A DNA stretch of 64,000 nt from DASUPK01 sp963797265 (GTDB lineage Bacteria > Actinomycetota > Thermoleophilia > Solirubrobacterales > 70-9), in NCBI GenBank assembly GCA_963797265.1, contig CAWCOY010000007.1, forward strand, positions 1 through 64,000, in the 5' to 3' direction. A model generated the notes under the pieces. The model did not search any database. It saw only the letters and a list, made by a program, of their open reading frames with translations, and was not told the origin of the DNA. The stretch's first letter is position 1. Each line of letters opens with the position of its first letter. Of the stretch, positions 16,906 through 25,222 are shown piece after piece. A program made the position numbers and the translations under genes.

Positions 16906-17896
16906 CGATGACCATCTCCTCGCGCTTGCCGAACAGGCCCTGCGGCCGGAATGCCATCAGGCCGATCAGCAAGAGGCCTGTGATCGCTAATCGGATTGCG
17001 GCGATCCGCGTCTCCGTGAACGGCGGGTCCGGCAGGTCGATGAACCGGGTGCCCTCGAGCACGAACCAGAAGAGGACCGCGCCGACGGCGACACCCCGGT
17101 AGCTCCCCATGCCACCGAGGATGAGCACGCTGAAGGCGAAGAAGGTGACCAGCGGCTCGAAGTCCAGCGGGTGGATCGTGGCCAGGTTGAGCGCCAGAAA
17201 GAACCCGGCGATCGCTCCCAGGCAGGCCGAGATCGCCAGGGACTGGAGCTTGTAGAACAGGGTGTTCTTGCCGAGCGCCTGCGCGGCATCCTCGTCCTCG
17301 CGGATCGCCCGCAGCACCCGGCCCCAGGGAGTCCGCTGCAGGCGGGTGAGCGTGAAGGCGGACACCCCGACGGTCACCCAGATGACCAGGAGTAACGGAA
17401 AGAGCGCGTCCGGATCGCTCCAGAAGTTGGAGACGAAGTTGTTGATCGACTCCGAGACGTCCCGCCAGGCGTTGGGGTAGCAGTTGGAGGCGTTGCCCGT
17501 CTCGCAGAACAGGCCCTGGTTGCCGCCGGTGAGCCCGCGCGCGTTCTGGGCGAACAGGCGCACCACCTCCGCCATCGCGATCGTAGCGATGGCGAAGTAG
17601 TCGGCCCGCAGGCGCAGCGCCGGCAGGCCGACGATGACGCCGAAGATCATCGCCGCGAGGACCGCGAACGGCAGGGAGAGCCAGAAGGAGAACCCGGCCT
17701 TGAGCACGAGGATCGCCATCGTGTAGGCGCCGATCGCCATGAAGGCTGCCTGGCCGAAGTTGACGATCCCGGTGAAGCCGGTGTTGAGCTGGAGCCCGAG
17801 AGCGACAAGGGCGTAGGTCCCGGCGATCACCCCGACGCTGATCCAGAAGCTGAGGTTGGTGAGGGCGTCGAAGGTGACGCCCAGCAGCGGGGTCAT
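16898..17896 (-). CDS. livM: branched-chain amino acid ABC transporter permease LivM
   Basis: A polytopic permease of about 332 residues from ATG 17896. A longer frame to 18007 is rejected because the ATG at 17896 overlaps the livH stop as ATGA and the extra residues are not membrane-like. The conserved G-L-x-L-x-x-G-F-T-G-I-V-N-F-G-Q-A-A-F entry motif and the G-G-x-G-S/T-x-x-G-x-x-x-G-A motif near the C-terminus identify it. It forms the membrane channel with LivH. Confidence 0.93.
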   Translation of the reverse strand: MTPLLGVTFDALTNLSFWISVGVIAGTYALVALGLQLNTGFTGIVNFGQAAFMAIGAYTMAILVLKAGFSFWLSLPFAVLAAMIFGVIVGLPALRLRADYFAIATIAMAEVVRLFAQNARGLTGGNQGLFCETGNASNCYPNAWRDVSESINNFVSNFWSDPDALFPLLLVIWVTVGVSAFTLTRLQRTPWGRVLRAIREDEDAAQALGKNTLFYKLQSLAISACLGAIAGFFLALNLATIHPLDFEPLVTFFAFSVLILGGMGSYRGVAVGAVLFWFVLEGTRFIDLPDPPFTETRIAAIRLAITGLLLIGLMAFRPQGLFGKREEMVIGE

Positions 17897-18900
17897 ATCG
17901 CCTTCGCCTTCCCGAAGATGCCCTGCGGGCGGATGATCAGGGCGAGGATCAGCACCAGGAAGCCCACCGCCGTCTTCCAGCGTGCGTCGATGACCAGGGT
18001 CGACCACTCGGTCATCACCCCGATCACCATCCCCGCCGCCAGCGCCCCGAAGGCGTCGCCGATGCCGCCGAGGATCACCGCGGCGAAGATCGGCAGCAGT
18101 AACTCGAAGCCCATCTCGGGGCGCAGGTCCGTGATCGCGCCCGCCAGCACTCCGGCCAGCCCGGCCAGGGCACCGGCGAAGATCCAGGTGTAGTTGATCA
18201 CCTTCCGGGTGTCGATCCCCGCCGTCTCGGCGAGCTCGAGGTCATCGGAGAGCGCGCGCATCTGCTTGCCGAGCAGGGTCAGCCGCAGCATCAGGCCGAT
18301 CGCGACGATGACGACCACGCCGACGATCACCACGATCAGCTGGGTCTGCCCGATCCGCAGCCCCAGGAAGTCGACAGTGCTGGTGGTGTCGACGTCGAGC
18401 ACCCGGATATCCGTGCTCCAGAACCACTGGATGATCGCCCGCAGCAGAAACGCGAGACCGATCGACATCAGGATCAGCTGCAGGAAGCCGGCCCGCTTGG
18501 CGCGCATCGGTGCCCACAGCACGCGCTCGAACAGGAGTCCGAGGAGCGCCGTCGCCACCATCGCCCAGAAGATCCCGATTACCAGCGGCATACCCCAGGT
18601 GACGTTGACCAGGTACGCCATGTAGGCGCCGAAGGTGAGGAAGTCGCCGTGGGCGAAGTTGACCAACTTGAGGATCCCGTAGACCAGGGTGAGCCCGACG
18701 GCGCCGAGCGCGTAGATCGAGCCGAGGGAGAGCCCGTTGAGCCCCGTCTGGGCGACCGCGTGGAGCCCGTAGCCGATGACCAAGGCCAGGAAGATGGCCA
18801 CGATGACCAAGACAGCCCCGACCCAGGGCGTTCTGAGTCTCTCCTTGACCCGCTCGCCGATGGCGGAGGGCACCGGCTCGGCCATTTGACCGGCCTCCAT
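17893..18900 (-). CDS. livH: branched-chain amino acid ABC transporter permease LivH
   Basis: A polytopic permease of 335 residues. It has G-L-x-L-G-S-I-Y-A-L-G-A-V-G-L-T-L-V-Y-G and N-F-A-H-G-D-F-L-x-F-G-A, the LivH hallmarks, and G-G-I-G-D-A-F-G-A near the end. It is the first gene of the operon; ATG 18885 is an alternative start. GATATT lies eight bases ahead of the start on the minus strand and may be a -10 element of a leaderless promoter. Confidence 0.93.
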   Translation of the reverse strand: MEAGQMAEPVPSAIGERVKERLRTPWVGAVLVIVAIFLALVIGYGLHAVAQTGLNGLSLGSIYALGAVGLTLVYGILKLVNFAHGDFLTFGAYMAYLVNVTWGMPLVIGIFWAMVATALLGLLFERVLWAPMRAKRAGFLQLILMSIGLAFLLRAIIQWFWSTDIRVLDVDTTSTVDFLGLRIGQTQLIVVIVGVVVIVAIGLMLRLTLLGKQMRALSDDLELAETAGIDTRKVINYTWIFAGALAGLAGVLAGAITDLRPEMGFELLLPIFAAVILGGIGDAFGALAAGMVIGVMTEWSTLVIDARWKTAVGFLVLILALIIRPQGIFGKAKAI

Positions 18901-18963
18901 GGACCGGGAATATCCCAGACCGAGCGCGCCTACACCTTCTCGTAGCCCAATCGGGCTCTCATC

Positions 18964-18969
18964 TAGGGT
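18964..18969 (+). promoter_or_regulatory. -10 element TAGGGT, leaderless start
   Basis: TAGGGT ends six bases before ATG 18976, so transcription would start at or next to the initiation codon. There is no ribosome-binding site. Confidence 0.55.
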
Positions 18970-18975
18970 GCCCGC

Positions 18976-19923
18976 ATGGACGATCTCGATCGCGCGGTGG
19001 GCGCCGTCGTGGATGACTGCCTCGGCGTGAAGGAGGGCGAGGAGGTCCTGGTCGTCTGCGATCCGGCGACCCAGCGGATTGGCGAGCGCCTGCGCGATCG
19101 GGCTGCGGAGGTGGGGGCGGAGGCCGTTCTGGCCGTGATCTCGGAGCGTCCCTCACACGGCGCCGAGCCGCCCCGGACCGTGGCTGAGGCGATGGCGGCA
19201 GCGGACGTCGTGATGGCTCCGACCGTCCAGTCGCTCTCGCACACGGCCGCCCGGAAGCGCGCCACGGACGCCGGGGCGCGCTGCGCGACCCTCCCGGGCG
19301 TGACGGAGGAGATGCTCGCCCGGGTGATGAGCGCCGACATGGAGGGTCTCCGGCGGAAGGGGCATGCCGTCGCCGAGGCGCTCGACCGCGCCACCGAGGC
19401 CCGGATCACCGATGCCAACGGCACCGACCTCCGGCTCGACCTTTCCGGCCGCGAGGCGATCCCGGACGCCGGCGAGCTCACGGGGCCGAGCGCGTTCGGC
19501 AACCTGCCCTGCGGCGAGGCCTTCATCTCGCCGGCCGGAGGAGACGGGACCCTCGTGATCGACGGCTCGCTGGCCGGGATCGGGTTGGTGGACGAGCCGG
19601 TCGAGCTGGTGGTCGAGGGAGGCCACCTGACCTCCGCCCGCGGAGGCCAGGGGATGGACTTCATGGAGTTGCTCACGGTGCACGGCGAGGAGGCGACCAC
19701 CATCGCCGAGCTAGGCATCGGCACCAACGAGAAGGCGATCCTGACTGGCGAGGTCCTGGAGGACGAGAAAATCGGGGGGACCTGTCACATCGCCTTCGGG
19801 GCGTCCGCTGGGATCGGCGGCACCGTCCAGGTGCCGGTCCACCTCGACTGCGTGGTGATGAAGCCGACCGTGGAGCTGGGCCGGGAGGCGATCGTCCGGG
19901 ACGGCGAGCTGCTGATCCGGTGA
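18976..19923 (+). CDS. M29/NicX-like metallopeptidase (aminopeptidase)
   Basis: The product has 315 residues. The C-terminal half carries the conserved block G-E-A-F-I-S-P, I-D-G-S, I-A-E-L-G-I-G-T-N, E-D-E-K-x-G-G-T-C-H-I-A-F-G and H-L-D-C-V, with the Glu, His and Asp that bind metal in aminopeptidase T and 2,5-dihydroxypyridine dioxygenase (NicX). Peptidase and ring-cleaving members share these residues, so the reaction is uncertain. The stop overlaps a GTG of the next frame, which suggests co-transcription with ftcD. Confidence 0.75.
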   Translation: MDDLDRAVGAVVDDCLGVKEGEEVLVVCDPATQRIGERLRDRAAEVGAEAVLAVISERPSHGAEPPRTVAEAMAAADVVMAPTVQSLSHTAARKRATDAGARCATLPGVTEEMLARVMSADMEGLRRKGHAVAEALDRATEARITDANGTDLRLDLSGREAIPDAGELTGPSAFGNLPCGEAFISPAGGDGTLVIDGSLAGIGLVDEPVELVVEGGHLTSARGGQGMDFMELLTVHGEEATTIAELGIGTNEKAILTGEVLEDEKIGGTCHIAFGASAGIGGTVQVPVHLDCVVMKPTVELGREAIVRDGELLIR

Positions 19924-19952
19924 GCGGCCCGGGTCCCGACGGCGAGAGGCGC

Positions 19953-20828
19953 ATGCCGCTGGTCGCCGTTCCGAACTTCTCCGAGGGCCGCAGCGAGAGG
20001 GTGATCGGGACGCTGGAGGCGACGCTCGGCGGCCGCGCCAGGGTCCTCAACCGCCACTTCGACACCGAGCACAATCGCTGCGTCTTCACCATCACGGCGG
20101 AGTCCGACGGGCTGGTGGAAGCGCTGGTCGCGGGGGCCGAGGAGGCCCTCGACGTGATCGACCTGCGCCGCTACAAGGGACTTCACCCGCACATCGGCGC
20201 GCTCGACGTCTGCCCGGTGGTCTGGCAGGAGGCGGACCGCCACGAGGACGCGACCAAGACGGCGCGTGAGGCCGCCGCGGGGATCGCCGACCTCGGCATT
20301 CCCGTGTTCTTCTACGGCGAGCTGGCGAGCAGCCCCGAGCGGGTCGAGCGTGCGTACTTCCGCGAGGGCGGGCCCAGCGAGCTGGCCCGCCGGATGAAGG
20401 CGGGGGAGCTCGAGCCTGACCTCGGGCCATCCGAGCCGCACCCGACCGCCGGCGCGACACTGGCCACCGCGCGCCGCCCGCTCGTTGCCTTCAACGTCGA
20501 GCTCGACACCCCGGACGCTGAGGTCGCGCGGGCGGTCGCTGCGGGTCTGCGGGAGGCGGGCGGGGGCCTCGCCGGCGTCCGGGCACTCGGGCTGCCCCGG
20601 GAGAGCGGGCAGTGCCAGGTCTCCCTCAATGTCCACGACCCGATCGACGTGCCGCTCGCCAAGGTGATCGCCGAGATCAAGCGGCTCGCCGCAGAGCACG
20701 ACGCCCGGCCGGTCGAGGCGGAACTCGTCGGCCTGGCGCCCGAGGCGGCCTTCGAGGGCTACCCGGAGGACGTGCCGATCAGGGGCTTCGATCCAAAGCG
20801 CGACATCATGGAGAACGTCCTCGGTTAG
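19953..20828 (+). CDS. ftcD: glutamate formimidoyltransferase
   Basis: Transfers the formimino group from formiminoglutamate to tetrahydrofolate (histidine degradation/one-carbon metabolism). The product has about 291 residues and is the transferase domain only; no cyclodeaminase domain follows. V-P-N-F-S-E-G-R at the N-terminus, the catalytic His region R-Y-K-G-L-H-P-H-I-G-A-L-D-V-C-P and E-L-x-G-L-A-P are typical. ATG 19953 is chosen because family members start a few residues before V-P-N-F-S-E-G; GTG 19920 overlaps the upstream stop and is possible. No other hut genes are in the window. Confidence 0.9.
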   Translation: MPLVAVPNFSEGRSERVIGTLEATLGGRARVLNRHFDTEHNRCVFTITAESDGLVEALVAGAEEALDVIDLRRYKGLHPHIGALDVCPVVWQEADRHEDATKTAREAAAGIADLGIPVFFYGELASSPERVERAYFREGGPSELARRMKAGELEPDLGPSEPHPTAGATLATARRPLVAFNVELDTPDAEVARAVAAGLREAGGGLAGVRALGLPRESGQCQVSLNVHDPIDVPLAKVIAEIKRLAAEHDARPVEAELVGLAPEAAFEGYPEDVPIRGFDPKRDIMENVLG

Positions 20829-20833
20829 TGCAC

Positions 20834-20839
20834 TAGCCT
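20834..20839 (+). promoter_or_regulatory. -10 element TAGCCT
   Basis: TAGCCT ends nine bases before ATG 20849, so the transcript would be leaderless or have a leader of only a few bases. Confidence 0.4.
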
Positions 20840-20848
20840 CCATCCCCA

Positions 20849-21253
20849 ATGGCTCAGACCAAGAAGAAGCGCCGTCGCAAGCAGCGCGGCACCCAGGGCG
20901 GGCGGATCGACAGGCGTCCGGCCCGCGGTCGCGCGCGGAGCCGCGGCGAGGCGCAGGCTCGGGCCCGCAGCCGGACGAAGAAGAAGTCCGGTCCGCGCGT
21001 GCCCGAGCCGCCGAGCTGGTCGAGCGCCATGAAGAAGGGCGGAGTGGCGGCCGTGCTCTTCGTCGGACTGCTGGCGCTCTTCGGACAGAACCCGCTCGCC
21101 GCGCTGCTGGTCGGATTCCTCATGGTCGGCTTCTACGTCCCGATGGCCTATCTGCTGGACCGGTTCTTCTATCAGCGCCATCTCCGCAAGGAGGCCGAGA
21201 AGCGCGCCGAGCGTGAGGCGCAGCGGACGGGCGCAGGTCAAGCCGAGGGCTGA
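20849..21253 (+). CDS. basic two-helix membrane protein
   Basis: The product has 134 residues. The first 60 are extremely Lys/Arg-rich (K-K-K-R-R-R-K-Q-R and R-A-R-S-R-x-E-A-Q-A-R-A-R-S-R). Two hydrophobic segments follow (about 64-82 and 84-105), then a charged helix. The basic tail could contact DNA, RNA or the inner membrane surface. The family is not recognised. Confidence 0.65.
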   Translation: MAQTKKKRRRKQRGTQGGRIDRRPARGRARSRGEAQARARSRTKKKSGPRVPEPPSWSSAMKKGGVAAVLFVGLLALFGQNPLAALLVGFLMVGFYVPMAYLLDRFFYQRHLRKEAEKRAEREAQRTGAGQAEG

Positions 21254-21256
21254 GCT

Positions 21257-21895
21257 GTGGACGTCCGCATGTTCACCGTCGGCCAGATTGCCGAGAACTG
21301 CTTCCTGCTCCGGCAGGATGGCTCCGACCGGGCGCTGATCGTCGACCCGGGCGATGAGGCCCCCCGGATCCTGGGGGCCGCGGAGGAGCTCGGGGTCACG
21401 ATCGACGGGATCCTGCTCACCCACACCCACTTCGACCACATCGGCGCCGTCGCTCCGGTCGCGAAGGCGACGGGCGCGCAGGTCTGGTGCCCCGAGATCG
21501 AGACACCGGTCCTCGCCGACATCAACTCGTTCGTTCCCTGGCCGGGGTTCGGTCCCTACGAGAGCTATGACGCCGACCACACCGTGAGCGGTGGCGAGAA
21601 GCTCGAGCTCGCCGGGATGGAGATCGACGTGATCTTCACGCCGGGCCACAGCCCCGGTCACGTCACCTACTCGGTCCCCGACGAGGCGGCGATCTTCTCG
21701 GGCGACGTCCTCTTCCAGGGGTCAGTCGGGCGCACCGACCTGCCCGGCGGCGACTGGGCGACGCTGCTCGAGTCGATCCGCACCCTGGTCGACTCCCATC
21801 CGGCAGAGACGACCGTCTACCCCGGGCACATGGGAATCACGACGCTGGGCGCCGAGCGGGCGACCAATCCGTTCCTCGCTGAGCTGGCCCGATAG
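21257..21895 (+). CDS. metallo-beta-lactamase-fold hydrolase (glyoxalase II-like)
   Basis: The product has 212 residues. The metal motif H-T-H-F-D-H-I-G, a second His in P-G-H-S-P-G-H, an Asp in F-S-G-D-V-L-F, and P-G-H-M-G near the end are all in place for a dinuclear zinc site. The compact length without the C-terminal glyoxalase II helices fits the YcbL-type group. The likely substrate is a glutathione or other thiol ester. The start at 21257 may be GTG or the ATG at 21269. Confidence 0.88.
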   Translation: MDVRMFTVGQIAENCFLLRQDGSDRALIVDPGDEAPRILGAAEELGVTIDGILLTHTHFDHIGAVAPVAKATGAQVWCPEIETPVLADINSFVPWPGFGPYESYDADHTVSGGEKLELAGMEIDVIFTPGHSPGHVTYSVPDEAAIFSGDVLFQGSVGRTDLPGGDWATLLESIRTLVDSHPAETTVYPGHMGITTLGAERATNPFLAELAR

Positions 21896-21988
21896 CGGCC
21901 ACCAGGCGGCTCCACTATGAGCGAGGGCGAAGCCCGAGCGGTTATGCGGGGCGGCCGCTAGTGGCCGCGATCTGATGGCGAAGCCGAT

Positions 21989-21994
21989 TAGGCT
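21989..21994 (+). promoter_or_regulatory. -10 element TAGGCT, leaderless hisS
   Basis: TAGGCT ends six bases before the hisS ATG (22001) and no ribosome site is present. Confidence 0.55.
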
Positions 21995-22000
21995 CGGCGA

Positions 22001-23242
22001 ATGAGCGAGCAGTTCAAGGCCCCCAGGGGCACGTTCGACGTCCTGCCGGACCAGTTCCCGGTCCGACGCCGGATCGCCGCCGCGGCTCGGCGGGCCCTGG
22101 AGGCGGCCGGCTATGGCCTGATCGAGACCCCGGTCTTCGAGGACACCGATCTCTTCGCCCGCGGCGTCGGCGAGTCCACCGACATCGTCCAGAAGCAGAT
22201 GTTCACCTTCGAGGACCAGGGTGGCCGCTCCCTGACGCTGCGGCCCGAGGCGACCGCCTCGATCTGCCGCGCCTATCTCGAGCACGGCATGCAGCAGCTC
22301 GCGCAGCCGGTGAAGCTCTGGACCGAGGGCCCCTTCTTCCGCCACGAGCGCCCACAGGCCGGCCGCTACCGGCAGTTCACGCAGATCGACGCCGAGGTGA
22401 TCGGATCGGACTCTCCGCTGGTCGACGCCGAGCTGATCCTGCTCGCCCACGACATCCTCGTTGAGTTGGGGGTGCCGGATGTCCGCCTGCGGCTGGGGAG
22501 CCTTGGCACTCCGGCCGCGCGGAGCGCCTACCTCGACGAGCTTCGCAACTATCTCCGCTCTCGCGAGGGCGAGCTCTCGGAGGAGGTCCGCAATCGGATC
22601 GACGTCAACCCGCTGCGCGCGTTCGACGCCGACCACGAGGGCACCCGGCGCGTGATGGACGAGGCCCCGACGTTGCTCGAGCGCCTCGACCAGGCAGACG
22701 CGGAGCACTTCGACGAGGTGCGCCACCTTCTCGACCGCAACGGCGTCGACTACCAACTCGACCCGACCCTGGTCCGCGGCCTGGACTACTACACGCGCAC
22801 CGTCTTCGAGTTCGACTGCAAGCGGCTCGGGGCGCAGTCGGGGATCGGCGGGGGCGGCCGCTACGACGGCCTGATCGAGCAGCTCGGCGGCCCCCCGACA
22901 GCGGCGAACGGCTGGGCCCTCGGCGTCGACCGCATCGCGCTCGCCCTCGATCAGAGCGAGGGCGGCCGGCTCGAGCGGCGCGATGGCGTCTTCGTGGTCG
23001 CGGAGCCCGACGGGCGCGAACGCGCTCTGACCCTGGTCACCGAGCTGCGCCGCGCCGGTGTCACCGCCGACCTCGACCTGGCGGAACGGGCGACCAAGGG
23101 ACAGATGAAGCAGGCGGACAGGTTCGGCGCGCGCTACGCGCTGATCCTCTCGGGCGAGGGCAAAGCGACGCTGCGGGACATGAGCTCCGGGGACGAGCGC
23201 GAGGTCGATCCCTCGCGGGTGGCCGAGGAAATCGGGCGCTAG
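22001..23242 (+). CDS. hisS: histidyl-tRNA synthetase
   Basis: A class II synthetase of 413 residues. Motif 2 (F-F-R-H-E-R-P-Q-A-G-R-Y-R-Q-F) and the histidine-specific motifs L-V-R-G-L-D-Y-Y-T-R-T-V-F-E and G-G-G-G-R-Y-D-G-L are intact. The C-terminal 90 residues form the anticodon-binding domain. It charges tRNA-His in the cytoplasm. Next to aspS, as in many bacteria, with 18 bp between the genes. Confidence 0.97.
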   Translation: MSEQFKAPRGTFDVLPDQFPVRRRIAAAARRALEAAGYGLIETPVFEDTDLFARGVGESTDIVQKQMFTFEDQGGRSLTLRPEATASICRAYLEHGMQQLAQPVKLWTEGPFFRHERPQAGRYRQFTQIDAEVIGSDSPLVDAELILLAHDILVELGVPDVRLRLGSLGTPAARSAYLDELRNYLRSREGELSEEVRNRIDVNPLRAFDADHEGTRRVMDEAPTLLERLDQADAEHFDEVRHLLDRNGVDYQLDPTLVRGLDYYTRTVFEFDCKRLGAQSGIGGGGRYDGLIEQLGGPPTAANGWALGVDRIALALDQSEGGRLERRDGVFVVAEPDGRERALTLVTELRRAGVTADLDLAERATKGQMKQADRFGARYALILSGEGKATLRDMSSGDEREVDPSRVAEEIGR

Positions 23243-23260
23243 CTGAGAAGATCCGCCGCG

Positions 23261-25054
23261 ATGAGCGACGGCTTTCCGGCACTCCGACCGAACGAGTACC
23301 GCGACACCTGGTGCGGCCAGGTGCTGCCCGACCGCGTCGACTCGGAGGTGCGCGTCGCCGGCTGGGTGCACCGCCGCCGCGATCACGGCGGGCTCGTCTT
23401 CATCGATCTGCGCGACCGCACCGGCATCGTGCAGCTCGTCTTCAACCCCGACGAGGCCGGCGAGGCCTTCGAGCTCGGGCACGAACTGCGCTCGGAGGAC
23501 GTGATCACGGCCAGCGGCCCGGTGGTGAGGCGCTCGCCCGACACGGTCAACCCCGATCTGCCCACCGGGGAGGTCGAGGTCCGGGTCGCGGACGCCCGCA
23601 TGCTCTCCGACGCCGACACACCGCCCTTCGAGATCGAGTCCTTCTCGGGCGAGGTGAGCGAGGAGACCAGGCTGCGCTACCGCTACCTCGATCTGCGGCG
23701 GGACCGGATGCGGCAGTCCCTCGAGCTGCGTCACAAGGTGAGCGCCGCGATGCGCGAGTTCCTCTCAGGCGAGGGTTTCGTCGAGATCGAGACGCCGATC
23801 CTGACCCGCTCGACCCCCGAGGGGGCCCGAGACTTCCTCGTCCCGAGCCGCTTGCAGCGCGGCTCCTTCTACGCACTGCCGCAGTCGCCCCAGCTCTTCA
23901 AGCAACTGCTCATGATCGGGGGCTTCGAGCGCTATTTTCAGATCGCGCGCTGTTTCCGGGATGAGGATCTGCGCGCCGACAGACAACCGGACTTCACGCA
24001 GCTGGACATCGAGATGTCCTTCGTCGACACGGACGACGTGATCGATCTGAACGAGCGCCTGCTGACGTTCGTGCTGGGTGAGTGCGGCGTCGAGGTCTCA
24101 CTGCCGATGCGGCGGATCCCCTACGACGAGGCGATCGCCCGCTACGGCACCGACAAGCCGGATCTGCGCTTCGGGCTCGAGCTGCACGAGCTCACCGACG
24201 TCTTCCGCGGCTCGGAGTTCAACGCCTTCCGGCAGGCGATCGAGGGCGGGGCCCTGGTGCGGGGGCTGAACGCGGGCACCCGCGAGATGTCGCGCGCCGA
24301 TCTCGACGGGCTCGTCGGCGAGGCGACCGAGCTCGGCGCGAAGGGCCTCGTCTGGGCCGTGGTAGAGGCCGAGGGGTGGCGCTCGCCCGTCGCCAAGTTC
24401 CTCTCCGCCGAGGAGATCGCGGCCGCCAACGAGGCGCTGAGCGCGGGCGAGGGGGACGTCGTCCTGATCGTCGCCGATCAGCCGCTGCTATCGGCGGAGG
24501 TGCTCGGCGAGCTGCGCCGTCGCCTCGGCGAGCGGCTCGGGCTGATCGACTCGGAAGCGAACGAGCTCACCTGGATCGTCCACTGGCCCCTGCTCGGCTG
24601 GGCGGCGGACGAGGAACGCTGGGACCCGCACAACCACCCGTTCACGTCACCCGACGGTGAGTTCGATCCCGACGATCCCGGCGCGGCCAGGGCGAAGGCC
24701 TACGACGTCGTCTGGAACGGATGGGAAATTGGTGGGGGCTCGATCCGTATCAGCGACCCCGAGGTGCAGCGCAAGGTGTTCGGAGCGATCGGAATCGACG
24801 AGCAGGAGGCCGAGGAGCGCTTCGGCTTCCTCCTCGAGGCGCTCCGCTACGGCGCTCCGCCGCACGGCGGCATCGCCTACGGCCTTGACCGGATGGTCGC
24901 GCTACTGCACGGCACTGAGTCGATCAGGGATGTGATCGCCTTCCCAAAGACTGCTTCGGGCGGCGATCCGCTCACGGGCGCCCCCGCTCCTGTGGATGAG
25001 CGCCAGCTGCGGGAGCTGGGGATCTCCGTGAGAAGCGGGGGTGGAAGGGCTTGA
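23261..25054 (+). CDS. aspS: aspartyl-tRNA synthetase (bacterial type)
   Basis: The product has 597 residues. The N-terminal OB fold (G-W-V-H-R-R-R-D-H-G-G-L-V-F-I-D-L-R-D) binds the anticodon. Class II motif 2 (R-C-F-R-D-E-D-L-R-A-D-R-Q-P-D-F-T-Q) and motif 3 (G-L-D-R-M-V) are present. The GAD insertion domain marks the bacterial type, and such enzymes are often non-discriminating where no asparaginyl synthetase exists. ATG 23261 lies 18 bp after hisS. Confidence 0.97.
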   Translation: MSDGFPALRPNEYRDTWCGQVLPDRVDSEVRVAGWVHRRRDHGGLVFIDLRDRTGIVQLVFNPDEAGEAFELGHELRSEDVITASGPVVRRSPDTVNPDLPTGEVEVRVADARMLSDADTPPFEIESFSGEVSEETRLRYRYLDLRRDRMRQSLELRHKVSAAMREFLSGEGFVEIETPILTRSTPEGARDFLVPSRLQRGSFYALPQSPQLFKQLLMIGGFERYFQIARCFRDEDLRADRQPDFTQLDIEMSFVDTDDVIDLNERLLTFVLGECGVEVSLPMRRIPYDEAIARYGTDKPDLRFGLELHELTDVFRGSEFNAFRQAIEGGALVRGLNAGTREMSRADLDGLVGEATELGAKGLVWAVVEAEGWRSPVAKFLSAEEIAAANEALSAGEGDVVLIVADQPLLSAEVLGELRRRLGERLGLIDSEANELTWIVHWPLLGWAADEERWDPHNHPFTSPDGEFDPDDPGAARAKAYDVVWNGWEIGGGSIRISDPEVQRKVFGAIGIDEQEAEERFGFLLEALRYGAPPHGGIAYGLDRMVALLHGTESIRDVIAFPKTASGGDPLTGAPAPVDERQLRELGISVRSGGGRA

Positions 25055-25121
25055 TGCCCCGCTCGGAAACCTTGCACGCGAATCGGCGGCCTCGGATCGT
25101 CGCCATGCGGCGTCCTCGGTC

Positions 25122-25147
25122 GGCCGCGTACCACCCGGTACGCGGCC
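25122..25147. terminator. hairpin downstream of aspS
   Basis: An 11-bp perfect stem (GGCCGCGTACC / GGTACGCGGCC) with a 4-nt loop lies 68 bp after the aspS stop. There is no T-run. Confidence 0.5.
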
Positions 25148-25222
25148 TCCCTGCGTCCTTGCCTGGCAACGCCCGAGGCTCGCCGGTTCGCGCACAACGT
25201 TCCCGACCGGGGCATTAATTCA

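Noticed and set aside
21722..23734. 670-codon open frame opposite hisS and the start of aspS
   Set aside because: Both underlying genes are unambiguous synthetases; the antisense product has no recognisable motif.
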